From: Bacillota bacterium
GTDB taxonomy: Bacteria; Bacillota; Sulfobacillia; Sulfobacillales; Sulfobacillaceae
DNA length: 40,030 nt
Reading direction: 5' to 3'
Assembly (NCBI GenBank): GCA_026627385.1
Contig: JAPNUR010000028.1
Location: 1 to 40,030, forward strand
Positions 1 through 6,861 of this stretch are shown piece by piece; the first letter of the stretch is position 1, and every line of letters begins with the position of its first letter. The position numbers and the translations under genes were made by a program. The notes below the pieces were generated by a model. The model saw nothing but the letters and a program-made list of their open reading frames with translations, had not been told where the DNA came from and made no database searches.

Positions 1-31
1 TTCCTGGGGTATTGCCTTCATCCCCTGTCAC
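1..31 (-). CDS. possible start of a further operon gene, cut by window edge
   Basis: Downstream of the Gfo/Idh gene on the minus strand there is a strong ribosome-binding sequence (AGGAGG) at about 36-41. It is followed after 4 nt by GTG at 31, reading V-T-G-D-E-G-N-T-P-G to the edge. An ATG (position 20, reading M-K-A-I-P-Q-E) lies in another frame, 14 nt from the same site. Either could be the start. Only about ten codons are visible, so no function can be proposed. The position suggests a fourth gene in the ThuA/isomerase/oxidoreductase operon. Confidence 0.35.
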   Translation of the reverse strand, partial: MTGDEGNTPG

Positions 32-101
32 CCGTCCTCCTGTGAGTTATCCACATCATTGACATAGACCGTCTTTCTTCAACACCTCAACACACCCGCC
101 T

Positions 102-1196
102 CTACGTCAGGTCACCCCAGGTGGGACCCACTCCCAGAGGAGCCGGACGATCGACCTGGCTCTCCAAGGTATGCCATTGCCCAGTCTCGCTCGACCGCAA
201 AATGCCAACCATGGCTTCCAGTACGTGATACGCCAGTGCTCCATCGGCCCGATGCGGCCGCCCTTGTGTCGCAGCCGCCAGGAGATCCGCAAGCCCCAGC
301 CCCCGGCAATTGTCCTCCCACCCGTGCACCAACGGCAAGGTGGCCCAACGCTCCTGTCGAGCGCGCCGCACTCGTACAGGCCCGCCAAAGGTATTGGGAT
401 CCGGCACCGCTAGGGTGCCTTCTGTTCCGTAAATCTCCATCCAAGGGGTGTCCGACGCCCAGACGTCAAAACTGGTCACCAAGGTCACCAACGCTCCGCT
501 GGCAAACTCCAGGTGAGCCGCCACGTGTGTTGGGGTGTGCACGGCAATGCGTTCTCCCGCACGCGGCCCGGCACCGATGATTCGCGTCGGCGCGCTGACG
601 CGGGCCGCCCCCAGCACACGCCGGATCGGCCCCAGCAAAAACACCAGCGCCGTGAGGTAATAGGGACCGACGTCAAATAGTGGTCCCCCGCCTGGTTCGT
701 AAAAGAATTCCGCATGCGGGTGCCAATCGTCGGGTCCATGGCGGAGCATAAAAGCCGTACCCGCCAACGGAGTACCAATCCACCCGTCGTCCAAAACTTT
801 CCGGCAGGTCTGAAGGCCGGCACCGAGAAACGTATCCGGCGCCGAACCCACGCGCACCTGACGCTGCGCGGCCTCCTCGAGCAACACTTGGGCACTGGTC
901 AGATCGACCGCCAAGGGCTTTTCGGCATACACATGTTTGCCAGCCTGCACAATCTGCCGGCTGACCGCCGCGTGCGCCTGAGGTACCGTCAAGTTCAACA
1001 CCGCCTCGATGGCCGGGTCCTGGAGCAGCGCGTCAAGAGACACCGCCCGCGTGCCCCAGGTCTCGGCAAACGCTTGCGCCCGGGCCGCATCCTGGTCGGC
1101 GACGGCCACCAGCGTAGCGTCGGGAATCCGGCGCAGGTTTTCCGCGTAAATGTGGGCAATCATGCCGGTGCCAATGATGCCAATGCCACGGGTCAT
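102..1196 (-). CDS. Gfo/Idh/MocA-family NAD(P)-dependent oxidoreductase
   Basis: A 364-residue sugar or inositol dehydrogenase-type protein. The N-terminal Rossmann fold carries the glycine motif GIIGTGMIA (residues 6-14), and the family's EKP motif appears as YAEKPLAVDL near residues 90-99. The C-terminal alpha/beta domain holds GGGPLFDVGPYYLTAL, where the usual active-site His of GGxxxDxGxH is Tyr. This variant looks like a recognisable subgroup, but the hydride-transfer chemistry cannot be assumed. The ATG start overlaps the isomerase stop by 4 nt (ATGA), so the two are translationally coupled. With the ThuA and isomerase neighbours it probably oxidises a sugar or sugar derivative; the substrate is unknown. 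Confidence 0.88.
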   Translation of the reverse strand: MTRGIGIIGTGMIAHIYAENLRRIPDATLVAVADQDAARAQAFAETWGTRAVSLDALLQDPAIEAVLNLTVPQAHAAVSRQIVQAGKHVYAEKPLAVDLTSAQVLLEEAAQRQVRVGSAPDTFLGAGLQTCRKVLDDGWIGTPLAGTAFMLRHGPDDWHPHAEFFYEPGGGPLFDVGPYYLTALVFLLGPIRRVLGAARVSAPTRIIGAGPRAGERIAVHTPTHVAAHLEFASGALVTLVTSFDVWASDTPWMEIYGTEGTLAVPDPNTFGGPVRVRRARQERWATLPLVHGWEDNCRGLGLADLLAAATQGRPHRADGALAYHVLEAMVGILRSSETGQWHTLESQVDRPAPLGVGPTWGDLT

Positions 1197-1954
1197 CCCG
1201 TCACCTCCTCCCCTAGCACCGCTTTGAGCGAATGAAGACTCTTTTCAATGCGTGGCCAGGGGCTATCTTCAAAATCTTCCTGTTCGACGAAGAGCCAGGC
1301 CGTCTGGGCCTGCGCCGCCGCTTCCACAATTGCCGACAGCGGCAAGATGCCGGCCCCCACTTCAGTATCACGGCGCATACCGTCTCGCTCCTCCATGTCC
1401 TTTATGTGGAGAAGCGGCACGCGGCCGGCGTAACGGCGCACATAGGCTACGGGATCGGCACCGCCGTACCGCAGCCAATATACGTCAAATTCCGCGGTCA
1501 GGCATGCCGGATCGCTCCCCTCGAGCAACGCCTCTAAGAGGGACTGCCCATTCGATAGCCTGGTCTCGAGTTCGAAGGCGTGATTGTGGTAGCCAAAGGT
1601 GATGTTCCGCTCGCGACATGCCGCCCCGATGCGCTCCAAGGTGGCAATGGCCTGGCCCAGATCTTGGCGCACCGGTTCCGGCAGTGCCGGGCACACCAAA
1701 TACTGAAGGCCCAAAGTCTCGGCATATGCCAATTCATCCTCCAGATGGGCCGTCAACCGTTCCCAAGGCACATGACTAGACACCGGCTGTAACCGCAGTT
1801 CTTCGAGCAGGCCCTTGAGTTCTGTCGCTGACCAGCCACCATAACCGGCAAACTCCACCGCCCGATAGCCGACCGCCGCCACCTGCCGCAAGCTGTCTTC
1901 GAAGCTCCGGGCGGCCTCGTGCCGCACGGTCCATAATTGTAAGCCTATTTGCAT
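1193..1954 (-). CDS. sugar phosphate isomerase/epimerase (xylose isomerase-like TIM barrel)
   Basis: A 253-residue TIM-barrel protein of the AP-endonuclease-2/xylose-isomerase-like superfamily, beginning MQIGLQLWTVRHEA, a typical opening for the family. Likely metal-site segments are visible in order: GYHNHAFELE, TAEFDVYW, LLHIKDM and FVEQEDF. The reading frame stays open upstream to an ATG at 2005, but homologues start at MQIG and the extra 17 residues look non-native. A GAGGA sequence lies 13-14 nt before the ATG at 1954, in the loop of a 5-bp hairpin (1963-1978). It follows the ThuA gene after 123 nt and overlaps the oxidoreductase. It probably isomerises or epimerises the same sugar; substrate unknown. 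Confidence 0.85.
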   Translation of the reverse strand: MQIGLQLWTVRHEAARSFEDSLRQVAAVGYRAVEFAGYGGWSATELKGLLEELRLQPVSSHVPWERLTAHLEDELAYAETLGLQYLVCPALPEPVRQDLGQAIATLERIGAACRERNITFGYHNHAFELETRLSNGQSLLEALLEGSDPACLTAEFDVYWLRYGGADPVAYVRRYAGRVPLLHIKDMEERDGMRRDTEVGAGILPLSAIVEAAAQAQTAWLFVEQEDFEDSPWPRIEKSLHSLKAVLGEEVTG

Positions 1955-2077
1955 GTGTTCGTGCCCGTCCTCGCGGGCTCCCTCCCTTTTTAAAAAACAT
2001 GTCATGATGATGCCGCCTGTGTTGACGGTAGGTTCTCTTCGAGCGATTCCTTTCCGCCGGCACTTTGAGGCGTGGAC

Positions 2078-2797
2078 TCACGTTGTGGGGGTACCTTCCA
2101 ACGGCGGGGCCCACCCGAATACGGGCGCGGGACCGTTTGTGGGTGCCGCCCAGGCTACCGCGTTCACCAGGATTTTTTGGATGTCGGGATGATAATAGGT
2201 GGGGTACGCCTCGTGACCCGGGCGAAAATAAAAAATGCGGCCAGCGCCCCGATAAAAAGTGACGCCGCTCCGAAACACTTCGCCCCCGGGGAACCAACTC
2301 ACCAACACGAGTTCATGCGGCGTCGGAATGTCAAACACTTCCCCGTAGGTTTCCTCGTGGGCGAGGTCAATCCAAAGCGGCAATCCGCGGACAATGGCAT
2401 GGCCGGGGTTCACGACCCAAAGGCGCTCGTGGCGCCCATCATCCCGCCACCGGAGACTACAGCTGGTGCCCATCAGTTTCAGAAAGACTTTGGAATAATG
2501 GGCGGAATGCAAGGCAATAAAGCCCATGCCGTCAAGTATCCGCCGATGGACTCGCTCCACCACGTGATCCTCGACCGCGTCGTGGGCCATATGGCCCCAC
2601 CAGATCAGCACATCCGTGTGCTCCAAAACCGCCTCCGTCAAACCATGTTCGGGTTCATCCAAGGTGGCGGTCCGCACTTCAAAATGTGGTTGCAAGGCGC
2701 CTTGAATCGCGCGATGAATCCCCTCGGGGTACACGGCTTGCACGTGAGCATCCCTTAATTCATGACGATATTCATTCCACACGGTAACGCGCACCAT
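2078..2797 (-). CDS. ThuA-like (trehalose-utilisation type) protein
   Basis: A 239-residue protein of the ThuA family, which has a class-I glutamine-amidotransferase-like flavodoxin fold. It begins [13 protein letters not shown] and contains the family segments [24 protein letters not shown] and the late [20 protein letters not shown] at 2797 is preferred over the upstream in-frame start at 2845 because GGAGG lies 7 nt before it and homologues begin here. ThuA proteins are linked to disaccharide/3-keto-sugar metabolism, generally beside Gfo/Idh dehydrogenases and TIM-barrel isomerases, exactly as here. The biochemical activity is not settled for the family. First gene of the operon. Confidence 0.87.
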   Translation of the reverse strand: MVRVTVWNEYRHELRDAHVQAVYPEGIHRAIQGALQPHFEVRTATLDEPEHGLTEAVLEHTDVLIWWGHMAHDAVEDHVVERVHRRILDGMGFIALHSAHYSKVFLKLMGTSCSLRWRDDGRHERLWVVNPGHAIVRGLPLWIDLAHEETYGEVFDIPTPHELVLVSWFPGGEVFRSGVTFYRGAGRIFYFRPGHEAYPTYYHPDIQKILVNAVAWAAPTNGPAPVFGWAPPLEGTPTT

Positions 2798-3003
2798 GCT
2801 AATCCCTCCATCCCCGTCTCCCCAGGTTTTTTGTTCAACGTACATTTATTTTCCCATCGGTTCGTTGGCCCATGGCGGCGCGGAATCCCCGGGTTCAGCC
2901 GACCGCGAGGGAAACTATGCGCTGTCCACTATCACATCGCCCTGAGCGGGCAACTTCCTAACCCTCTCACAGTTTCGAACAATATGATTCTTGACACAGC
3001 GTT

Positions 3004-3033
3004 ATTATAGTCCCCTTTTGTTTTCTCAACGCG
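3004..3033 (-). promoter_or_regulatory. probable promoter and operator-like palindrome of the ThuA operon
   Basis: On the minus strand a perfect -10 box TATAAT occupies 3009-3004. The best -35 is weak: TTGAGA at 3029-3024 gives only 14 bp of spacing, and GCGTTG at 3033-3028 gives 17 bp. An AACGCGTT palindrome overlaps this -35 region, and a second palindrome centred on TTCGAA (about 2973-2980) lies just downstream. Both resemble sites used by LacI-type sugar regulators, but that is inference. The implied leader before the ThuA start is about 200 nt. Confidence 0.4.
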
Positions 3034-3335
3034 TTATTGAAACCATTAAAAATAAAAATCTCTGAATGCCCGTGCTGACTGAGTCCCCGTCACGACGAAA
3101 GTCGCCTCGCCCCCTGTGCAACCGCTGTGACAGGAGATGGATAACTTCATGATGGCGATAACTTGGGAGAACATTGACGCATCCGAGCATGGCATGACTA
3201 CCTCACGGCCGAGGTCCCCAAAGCCACTTGAACCCGCGTCAAATTTAAGTAGTTTTCCAAGGCAGGCCGCGCTATACTGAGATTATACCCACTAGCGTTG
3301 AGCGGTTTCGGCGCGCGGCAAGGAGGTCAGGGGGA

Positions 3336-3403
3336 GGCCCATAGTGGTTTGACGACCCAAACCCCGGTATCCCACGCTCCTCAGGGCCTAGCCGCCAAAA
3401 GGC
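3336..3403 (+). other. hairpin-rich leader before the small membrane protein gene
   Basis: On the plus strand GGCCC (3336-3340) can pair with GGGCC (3384-3388). This encloses a perfect 6-bp hairpin GGTTTG/CAAACC (3346-3351 with 3358-3363). A GCC-AAAA-GGC hairpin follows at 3394-3403, ending 17 nt before the AAGGAGG ribosome-binding site. This could be a structured 5' leader of the 3434 gene. It matches no riboswitch consensus I know, and no terminator T-tract follows. Confidence 0.3.
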
Positions 3404-3433
3404 CATTGGTGTTGAGCTTAAAGGAGGGAGACC

Positions 3434-3682
3434 GTGTTTTGGGAATGGGCAGCGGTTTTGCAAGTGCCATTAATTGGTCTCCTGGGCGCGTGGGCCACTT
3501 GGGCGCTATCCCGGCATGAGGAAACCTTACAAGGCAATTTACGCCGGTTTCCCTCACGCTTTCGGCGGTGGCTACGGCAGCACTTAGGCACCCGTAAACG
3601 GCATCCCCGTCATGAACGCCCTGCTAAGCGGCGCCATTCTCGGTACCGGCCACCCTTGGGATCGCATCCCACGTCGAAATAA
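3434..3682 (+). CDS. small basic single-pass membrane protein, unknown function
   Basis: An 82-residue protein with GTG start, preceded by an excellent ribosome-binding site (AAAGGAGG, 6 nt spacing). Residues about 4-26 form one hydrophobic segment (WAAVLQVPLIGLLGAWATWAL). The remaining 55 residues are strongly basic, with many Arg, Lys and His, predicting a cytoplasmic tail by the positive-inside rule. Its TAA stop (3680-3682) is one base from the stop of the convergent CobT-BluB gene, which leaves no terminator between them and argues that the frame is respected. I recognise no family. A basic tail could bind nucleic acid or phospholipid, but that is speculation. Confidence 0.6.
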   Translation: MFWEWAAVLQVPLIGLLGAWATWALSRHEETLQGNLRRFPSRFRRWLRQHLGTRKRHPRHERPAKRRHSRYRPPLGSHPTSK

Positions 3683-3683
3683 G

Positions 3684-5438
3684 CTAAACATCGCCGCGGA
3701 TAGGGGCCGGTTGTCCCCACGTTTCGGCAAATACGACTTCTTCCAAGGGCAACCGCCGTGCCCATCCTGCGCGCTGTAGTCCTGGCTCTTCGGCAAAATA
3801 CGGGGTGTATCCCAAGCTTAGCAAGGCCACAGGGTCAATTTCAGGTGGAATCTTCAGGATATCCCGCATCTCGTCTTTCACGTATATGCTCACCCAGCCC
3901 ACGCCAATCCCTTCGGCCCGGGCTGCAAGCCATAAATTTTCAATCGCACAGGCCACAGACATGAGATCCGTCTCGGGAATGGTATTGCGCCCAAGCACGT
4001 GCGGCCCTCCGCGGTGGGGATCGCGTGTCACGCATACCGCCACCGGTGCCTGGAGAAGTCCTTCGACCTTTAGCCGCAGATAATGCGCCTGGCGAAGGCC
4101 GCGATAATTGTCGGCGGCGCTGAGCCGCTCCCGGTTAACCATCGCATGGATTTGATTCAAGGTCTCCCGATTTTGAATGATGATAAAATTCCACGGCTGC
4201 ATCAGACCCACAGAAGGGCCCCAATGGGCCGCTTCAAGAATGCGCTGCAAAGTATCCGGTGGCACTGGATCCGGCAAAAACACACGGACATCGCGGCGGC
4301 GCCGCATCACCTTGTAAACGGCCTGCCGTTCGGCAGGGGAAAAGTCAATCGCGACCGGCGGAGTGTCGCCAAGGCCTGTTGTCACGGCGGGCGCAGGGGG
4401 ATGGCCCTCAGGCGTGACTTGCGCATCCTCAAATGTGGCGGTTTCGGCCATCACGTGTGTCGCGAGATGGATCAGCGGGTAGGCCATGAGCGCTCCCGAT
4501 CCTTCGCCGAGGCGCATTTGCCAGTGTAATAAGGGTGTCAACCCCAGGGCTTCGAGAACCACGGCGTGGCCGGGCTCAGCTGACTGGTGCGAGGCAAACA
4601 GGTACGGCTTTAGCGAAGAAGACACGCGCACCGCCCAAAGGGCGGCCACGGCGGTGACAAAACCGTCAAGGAGTACCATCATGCCCGCCTCGTGAGCCTC
4701 CATCATGGCTCCCGCTAAGGCCGCAATCTCTAGTCCGCCTAAACACGCCATGGCGTCCCACAGATCCTGGATTGCTGGCTGATGGTGGGCGAGTGCCTCC
4801 TGGACCACGGCCTGCTTTCGGGTAACGACGTCCGGGCTCACGCCGGTTCCCACGCCCACGACCCGCTCCACGGCCACCCCAAGCAGGTAGGCGGCGAGGG
4901 CGCTAGCAGCCGTCGTATTGCCAATGCCGAGCTCCCCTAACAACACCACATCGTGATGTTGATCGCGGAGTCGTCGCACCATCTCCCGTCCCGTCTGGAC
5001 GGCCGCTTGGGCTTCAGTTCGTGACATAGCCGGACCGCGCACAAAGTTGTCGGTGCCCGGACGCACTTTAGCCGCCACGACCGCCGGATGGCGGACTGTA
5101 CGCGCCACGCCAACGTCGATAACGTGCACCGGAATCTGTTGTTGACGCGCCAACACGCTGCTGACAGCTGCTCCCATGGCAATGTTGACTGCCATCTCCT
5201 CGGTCACGGTGGGTTGGTAGCGGGACACCCCCTCTTGCGCCACCCCGTGGTCGGCCGCAAAAATCAGGAGCACCGGTCGCTCGAGCCGGGCAATCACGCG
5301 CTGTTGCGCCTCGGCCATCTTGATTAGCATCGGCTCCATGAGTCCCAGACTGCCAATCGGTTTCGTCAATTGGTCAAGCCTTGCTTGCGCCCGGAAAGCC
5401 ATCTCGTCATTGGACACGTTCGTTGTTCTTTCCCTCAT
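3684..5438 (-). CDS. cobT-bluB: CobT-BluB fusion: DMB phosphoribosyltransferase / DMB synthase
   Basis: A 584-residue two-domain protein. Residues about 10-345 are CobT, which makes alpha-ribazole phosphate from nicotinate mononucleotide and 5,6-dimethylbenzimidazole (DMB). Visible motifs are AADHGVAQEGVS (61-72), GELGIGNTT (168-176) and RLGEGSGA with the catalytic Glu at 312. Residues about 365-584 are BluB, the O2- and FMNH2-dependent DMB synthase of the nitroreductase fold: RRRRDVRVF (379-387), GPSVGLMQPWNFI (407-419) and the conserved ETDLMSVACAIENLWLAARA (489-508). A Pro/Ala-rich linker (about 340-362) joins them. The product of the C-terminal domain is the substrate of the N-terminal one. 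The start is uncertain: ATG 5438 has a weak ribosome-binding site and GTG 5417 is an alternative. It lies 32 nt behind the C2H2 gene. Confidence 0.92.
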   Translation of the reverse strand: MRERTTNVSNDEMAFRAQARLDQLTKPIGSLGLMEPMLIKMAEAQQRVIARLERPVLLIFAADHGVAQEGVSRYQPTVTEEMAVNIAMGAAVSSVLARQQQIPVHVIDVGVARTVRHPAVVAAKVRPGTDNFVRGPAMSRTEAQAAVQTGREMVRRLRDQHHDVVLLGELGIGNTTAASALAAYLLGVAVERVVGVGTGVSPDVVTRKQAVVQEALAHHQPAIQDLWDAMACLGGLEIAALAGAMMEAHEAGMMVLLDGFVTAVAALWAVRVSSSLKPYLFASHQSAEPGHAVVLEALGLTPLLHWQMRLGEGSGALMAYPLIHLATHVMAETATFEDAQVTPEGHPPAPAVTTGLGDTPPVAIDFSPAERQAVYKVMRRRRDVRVFLPDPVPPDTLQRILEAAHWGPSVGLMQPWNFIIIQNRETLNQIHAMVNRERLSAADNYRGLRQAHYLRLKVEGLLQAPVAVCVTRDPHRGGPHVLGRNTIPETDLMSVACAIENLWLAARAEGIGVGWVSIYVKDEMRDILKIPPEIDPVALLSLGYTPYFAEEPGLQRAGWARRLPLEEVVFAETWGQPAPIRGDV

Positions 5439-5470
5439 TTCCGATCCGTTTCACCCTGCGACGTCCGGCG

Positions 5471-5893
5471 CTAACTGATAGCCTTTAGTTCCCAGTGATT
5501 CGTTTGAATGTGCCCGTAATAGTCGAGCCAACGCGAAAACGGTTGCTGGCAATAGGGGCAGGTGCGAAACGGTCGTCCGGCAAACGCCCGCGCTGCGTAT
5601 TGCTCGTCGTCTGGCGACACCAGGGCGCCATTCACCCCAATTCTTAGCAAGGCCAGACCTTGTTCGTAAACCGGATCGCTGTAGCCGCGGGCATCCGTGA
5701 CCGATAATTCGAGGTAGGCCTCGCGATCATCATACACTTTGTAAAATGCCTGATACGGTGGATTATGCTGACGACTAAAGTCCACCATCAGGTGGTGACG
5801 GACCATCTCCGCCAAGCTGGGACTGGACAACGTGGAATCGACAATACTGTTCACAAAGCGTCTTAAGTAATAGGTTCGGATTTGACTCCGCAC
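5471..5893 (-). CDS. hypothetical protein with C-terminal C2H2 zinc finger
   Basis: A 140-residue protein with GTG start and a strong ribosome-binding site (GGGAGGGAGG). The C-terminus reads CPYCQQPFSRWLDYYGHIQTNH, a C-x2-C-x12-H-x4-H pattern that should bind one zinc and resembles a classical C2H2 finger. The N-terminal 100 residues include a charged helical start (MRSQIRTYYLRRFVNS) and no recognised domain. It is the first gene of a two-gene unit with cobT-bluB (gap 32 nt). Its role in cobalamin biology is unknown; DNA, RNA or protein binding are all possible. Confidence 0.7.
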   Translation of the reverse strand: MRSQIRTYYLRRFVNSIVDSTLSSPSLAEMVRHHLMVDFSRQHNPPYQAFYKVYDDREAYLELSVTDARGYSDPVYEQGLALLRIGVNGALVSPDDEQYAARAFAGRPFRTCPYCQQPFSRWLDYYGHIQTNHWELKAIS

Positions 5894-5905
5894 GGTCCTC
5901 CCTCC

Positions 5906-5935
5906 CTGACAATCCCTTCACCTCGCCTTTATTCT
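5906..5935 (+). promoter_or_regulatory. candidate promoter of the methyltransferase gene
   Basis: CTGACA (5906-5911, 5/6 of the -35 consensus) is followed after 18 bp by TATTCT (5930-5935, 4/6). Transcription would start near 5942-5945, only a few bases before GTG 5950. A divergent minus-strand -10-like TAGAAT (5936-5931) for the C2H2-cobT-bluB unit overlaps it, with no good -35. The region is only 56 bp, so the two divergent promoters must overlap. Confidence 0.4.
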
Positions 5936-5949
5936 ATCAATTTCCCCCC

Positions 5950-6861
5950 GTGGGAGATCGTGATCTGTACGCCCAAATACTAGCGGAACTACCAAAGTCG
6001 GGATATGATGACGACATGGCAAACCCGAACTTATCCGCTATCGATGATTGGCTGAATGCCGCTTGGACCAAGATGCCCAAGCGCTACCACTGGTTACTGT
6101 TACAAACGCTGGCCACGCGCGAAGACCGGCGCGCCTGGATTCACAGCTGGCGGCTCGCGCCCGGTTGGCTCGTGGTTGATGTGGGCTGTGGCCCAGGCAT
6201 CATGGCCCACGAAATTGCGGCGATCCATGGCTGCCGTGTCCTCGGCCTTGATCGCGACGCATCGCTGTTGGCCGTCGCACGTGACCTCAATCGGGCCTTG
6301 GCGTGTGCAAGCGTTAGTTTTCAACACGGGGATATCTACGACGCCTTGCCGCCCTCCCCGGTGGCCGATTTTGCTGTCGCGCGTTTCCTGGCGCAGTACG
6401 CCTCCGATCTCACGCTCTTTTTTGCCCATCTCAAAGCATGGGTGCGACCGAGCGGTGAGGTTGCCGTAGAAGATGTTGATGATGCCTACCTGGTGGAATA
6501 TCCGCAGCCCCCATCCAGTTGGCAACATATTGTCCAGGCGTTTCAGCAGTACCAAAGCGGAACCCAAGGCGATCGCACGGTGGGTCGTAAACTCGCGCAT
6601 GCTGGCGTAGCGGCTGGCCTTGCCCTGCAGGACGTACAACTCAACCCCCGCGTCATGGTGCGGATGCTGAACCCGGATGATCCCTCCGTCGAGTTCGACA
6701 TCATGCGTATTCGCGAAGAGCTGCCCAATCTGATTCATGAGGGTCTTCTGACCGAAGCGGCGTGGACCCAGGCGGAACGCGATTACCGCGCTACCTTTCC
6801 GCAACTAACTTATGTCTCATCCGCTACGGTCCGCGTGCTCTTTCGCCGCCCAGGAGGATAA
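5950..6861 (+). CDS. class I SAM-dependent methyltransferase
   Basis: A protein of up to 303 residues with the Rossmann-type motif I VVDVGCGPGIMAHEIA near residues 75-90, motif II acidic residue in GLDRD (about 99-103) and the post-motif FQHGDIYDALP (about 124-134). Such enzymes transfer methyl from S-adenosylmethionine; the acceptor is not evident. No strong ribosome-binding site precedes GTG 5950 or the ATG at 6016 (MANPNLS). The candidate promoter suggests a near-leaderless message if GTG 5950 is used, so the start is open. The 3' end overlaps the convergent SDR gene by 45 bp. Confidence 0.8.
   Translation: MGDRDLYAQILAELPKSGYDDDMANPNLSAIDDWLNAAWTKMPKRYHWLLLQTLATREDRRAWIHSWRLAPGWLVVDVGCGPGIMAHEIAAIHGCRVLGLDRDASLLAVARDLNRALACASVSFQHGDIYDALPPSPVADFAVARFLAQYASDLTLFFAHLKAWVRPSGEVAVEDVDDAYLVEYPQPPSSWQHIVQAFQQYQSGTQGDRTVGRKLAHAGVAAGLALQDVQLNPRVMVRMLNPDDPSVEFDIMRIREELPNLIHEGLLTEAAWTQAERDYRATFPQLTYVSSATVRVLFRRPGG

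Larger units (their letters stand above)
2798..3433. other. intergenic region, no gene recognised
   Basis: About 640 nt lie between the ThuA start and the small plus-strand gene. They hold the minus-strand promoter at 3004-3033, a small CGAC-GAAA-GTCG tetraloop hairpin on the plus strand (3093-3104), -10-like TATACT (3273-3278, plus) and TATAAT (3287-3282, minus) without good -35 boxes, and the hairpin cluster at 3336-3403. Short open frames occur, but none has a credible ribosome-binding site. No tRNA or known riboswitch was recognised. Confidence 0.5.

Noticed and set aside
47-55. perfect DnaA box TTATCCACA
   Set aside because: A single isolated box with no AT-rich region, no clustering and no dnaA/dnaN nearby; chance is likely.
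2072-2758. 228-codon plus-strand open frame opposite the ThuA gene
   Set aside because: Antisense of a well-supported gene, no recognisable domain and no start signal.
3121-3280. 47-codon plus-strand frame starting ATGGATAAC
   Set aside because: GGAG touches the ATG directly with no spacing, and the product resembles nothing known.
3271-3300. CTGAGATTATACCC resembling part of a TPP riboswitch
   Set aside because: Only this 14-nt piece matches; the upstream GGGGTGC-type segment and the downstream ACCTGATC core are missing.
3100-3430. cobalamin riboswitch or SRP RNA near cobT-bluB
   Set aside because: The cobT-bluB gene starts at 5438 on the other side, and no B12-box or SRP tetraloop signature is present here.
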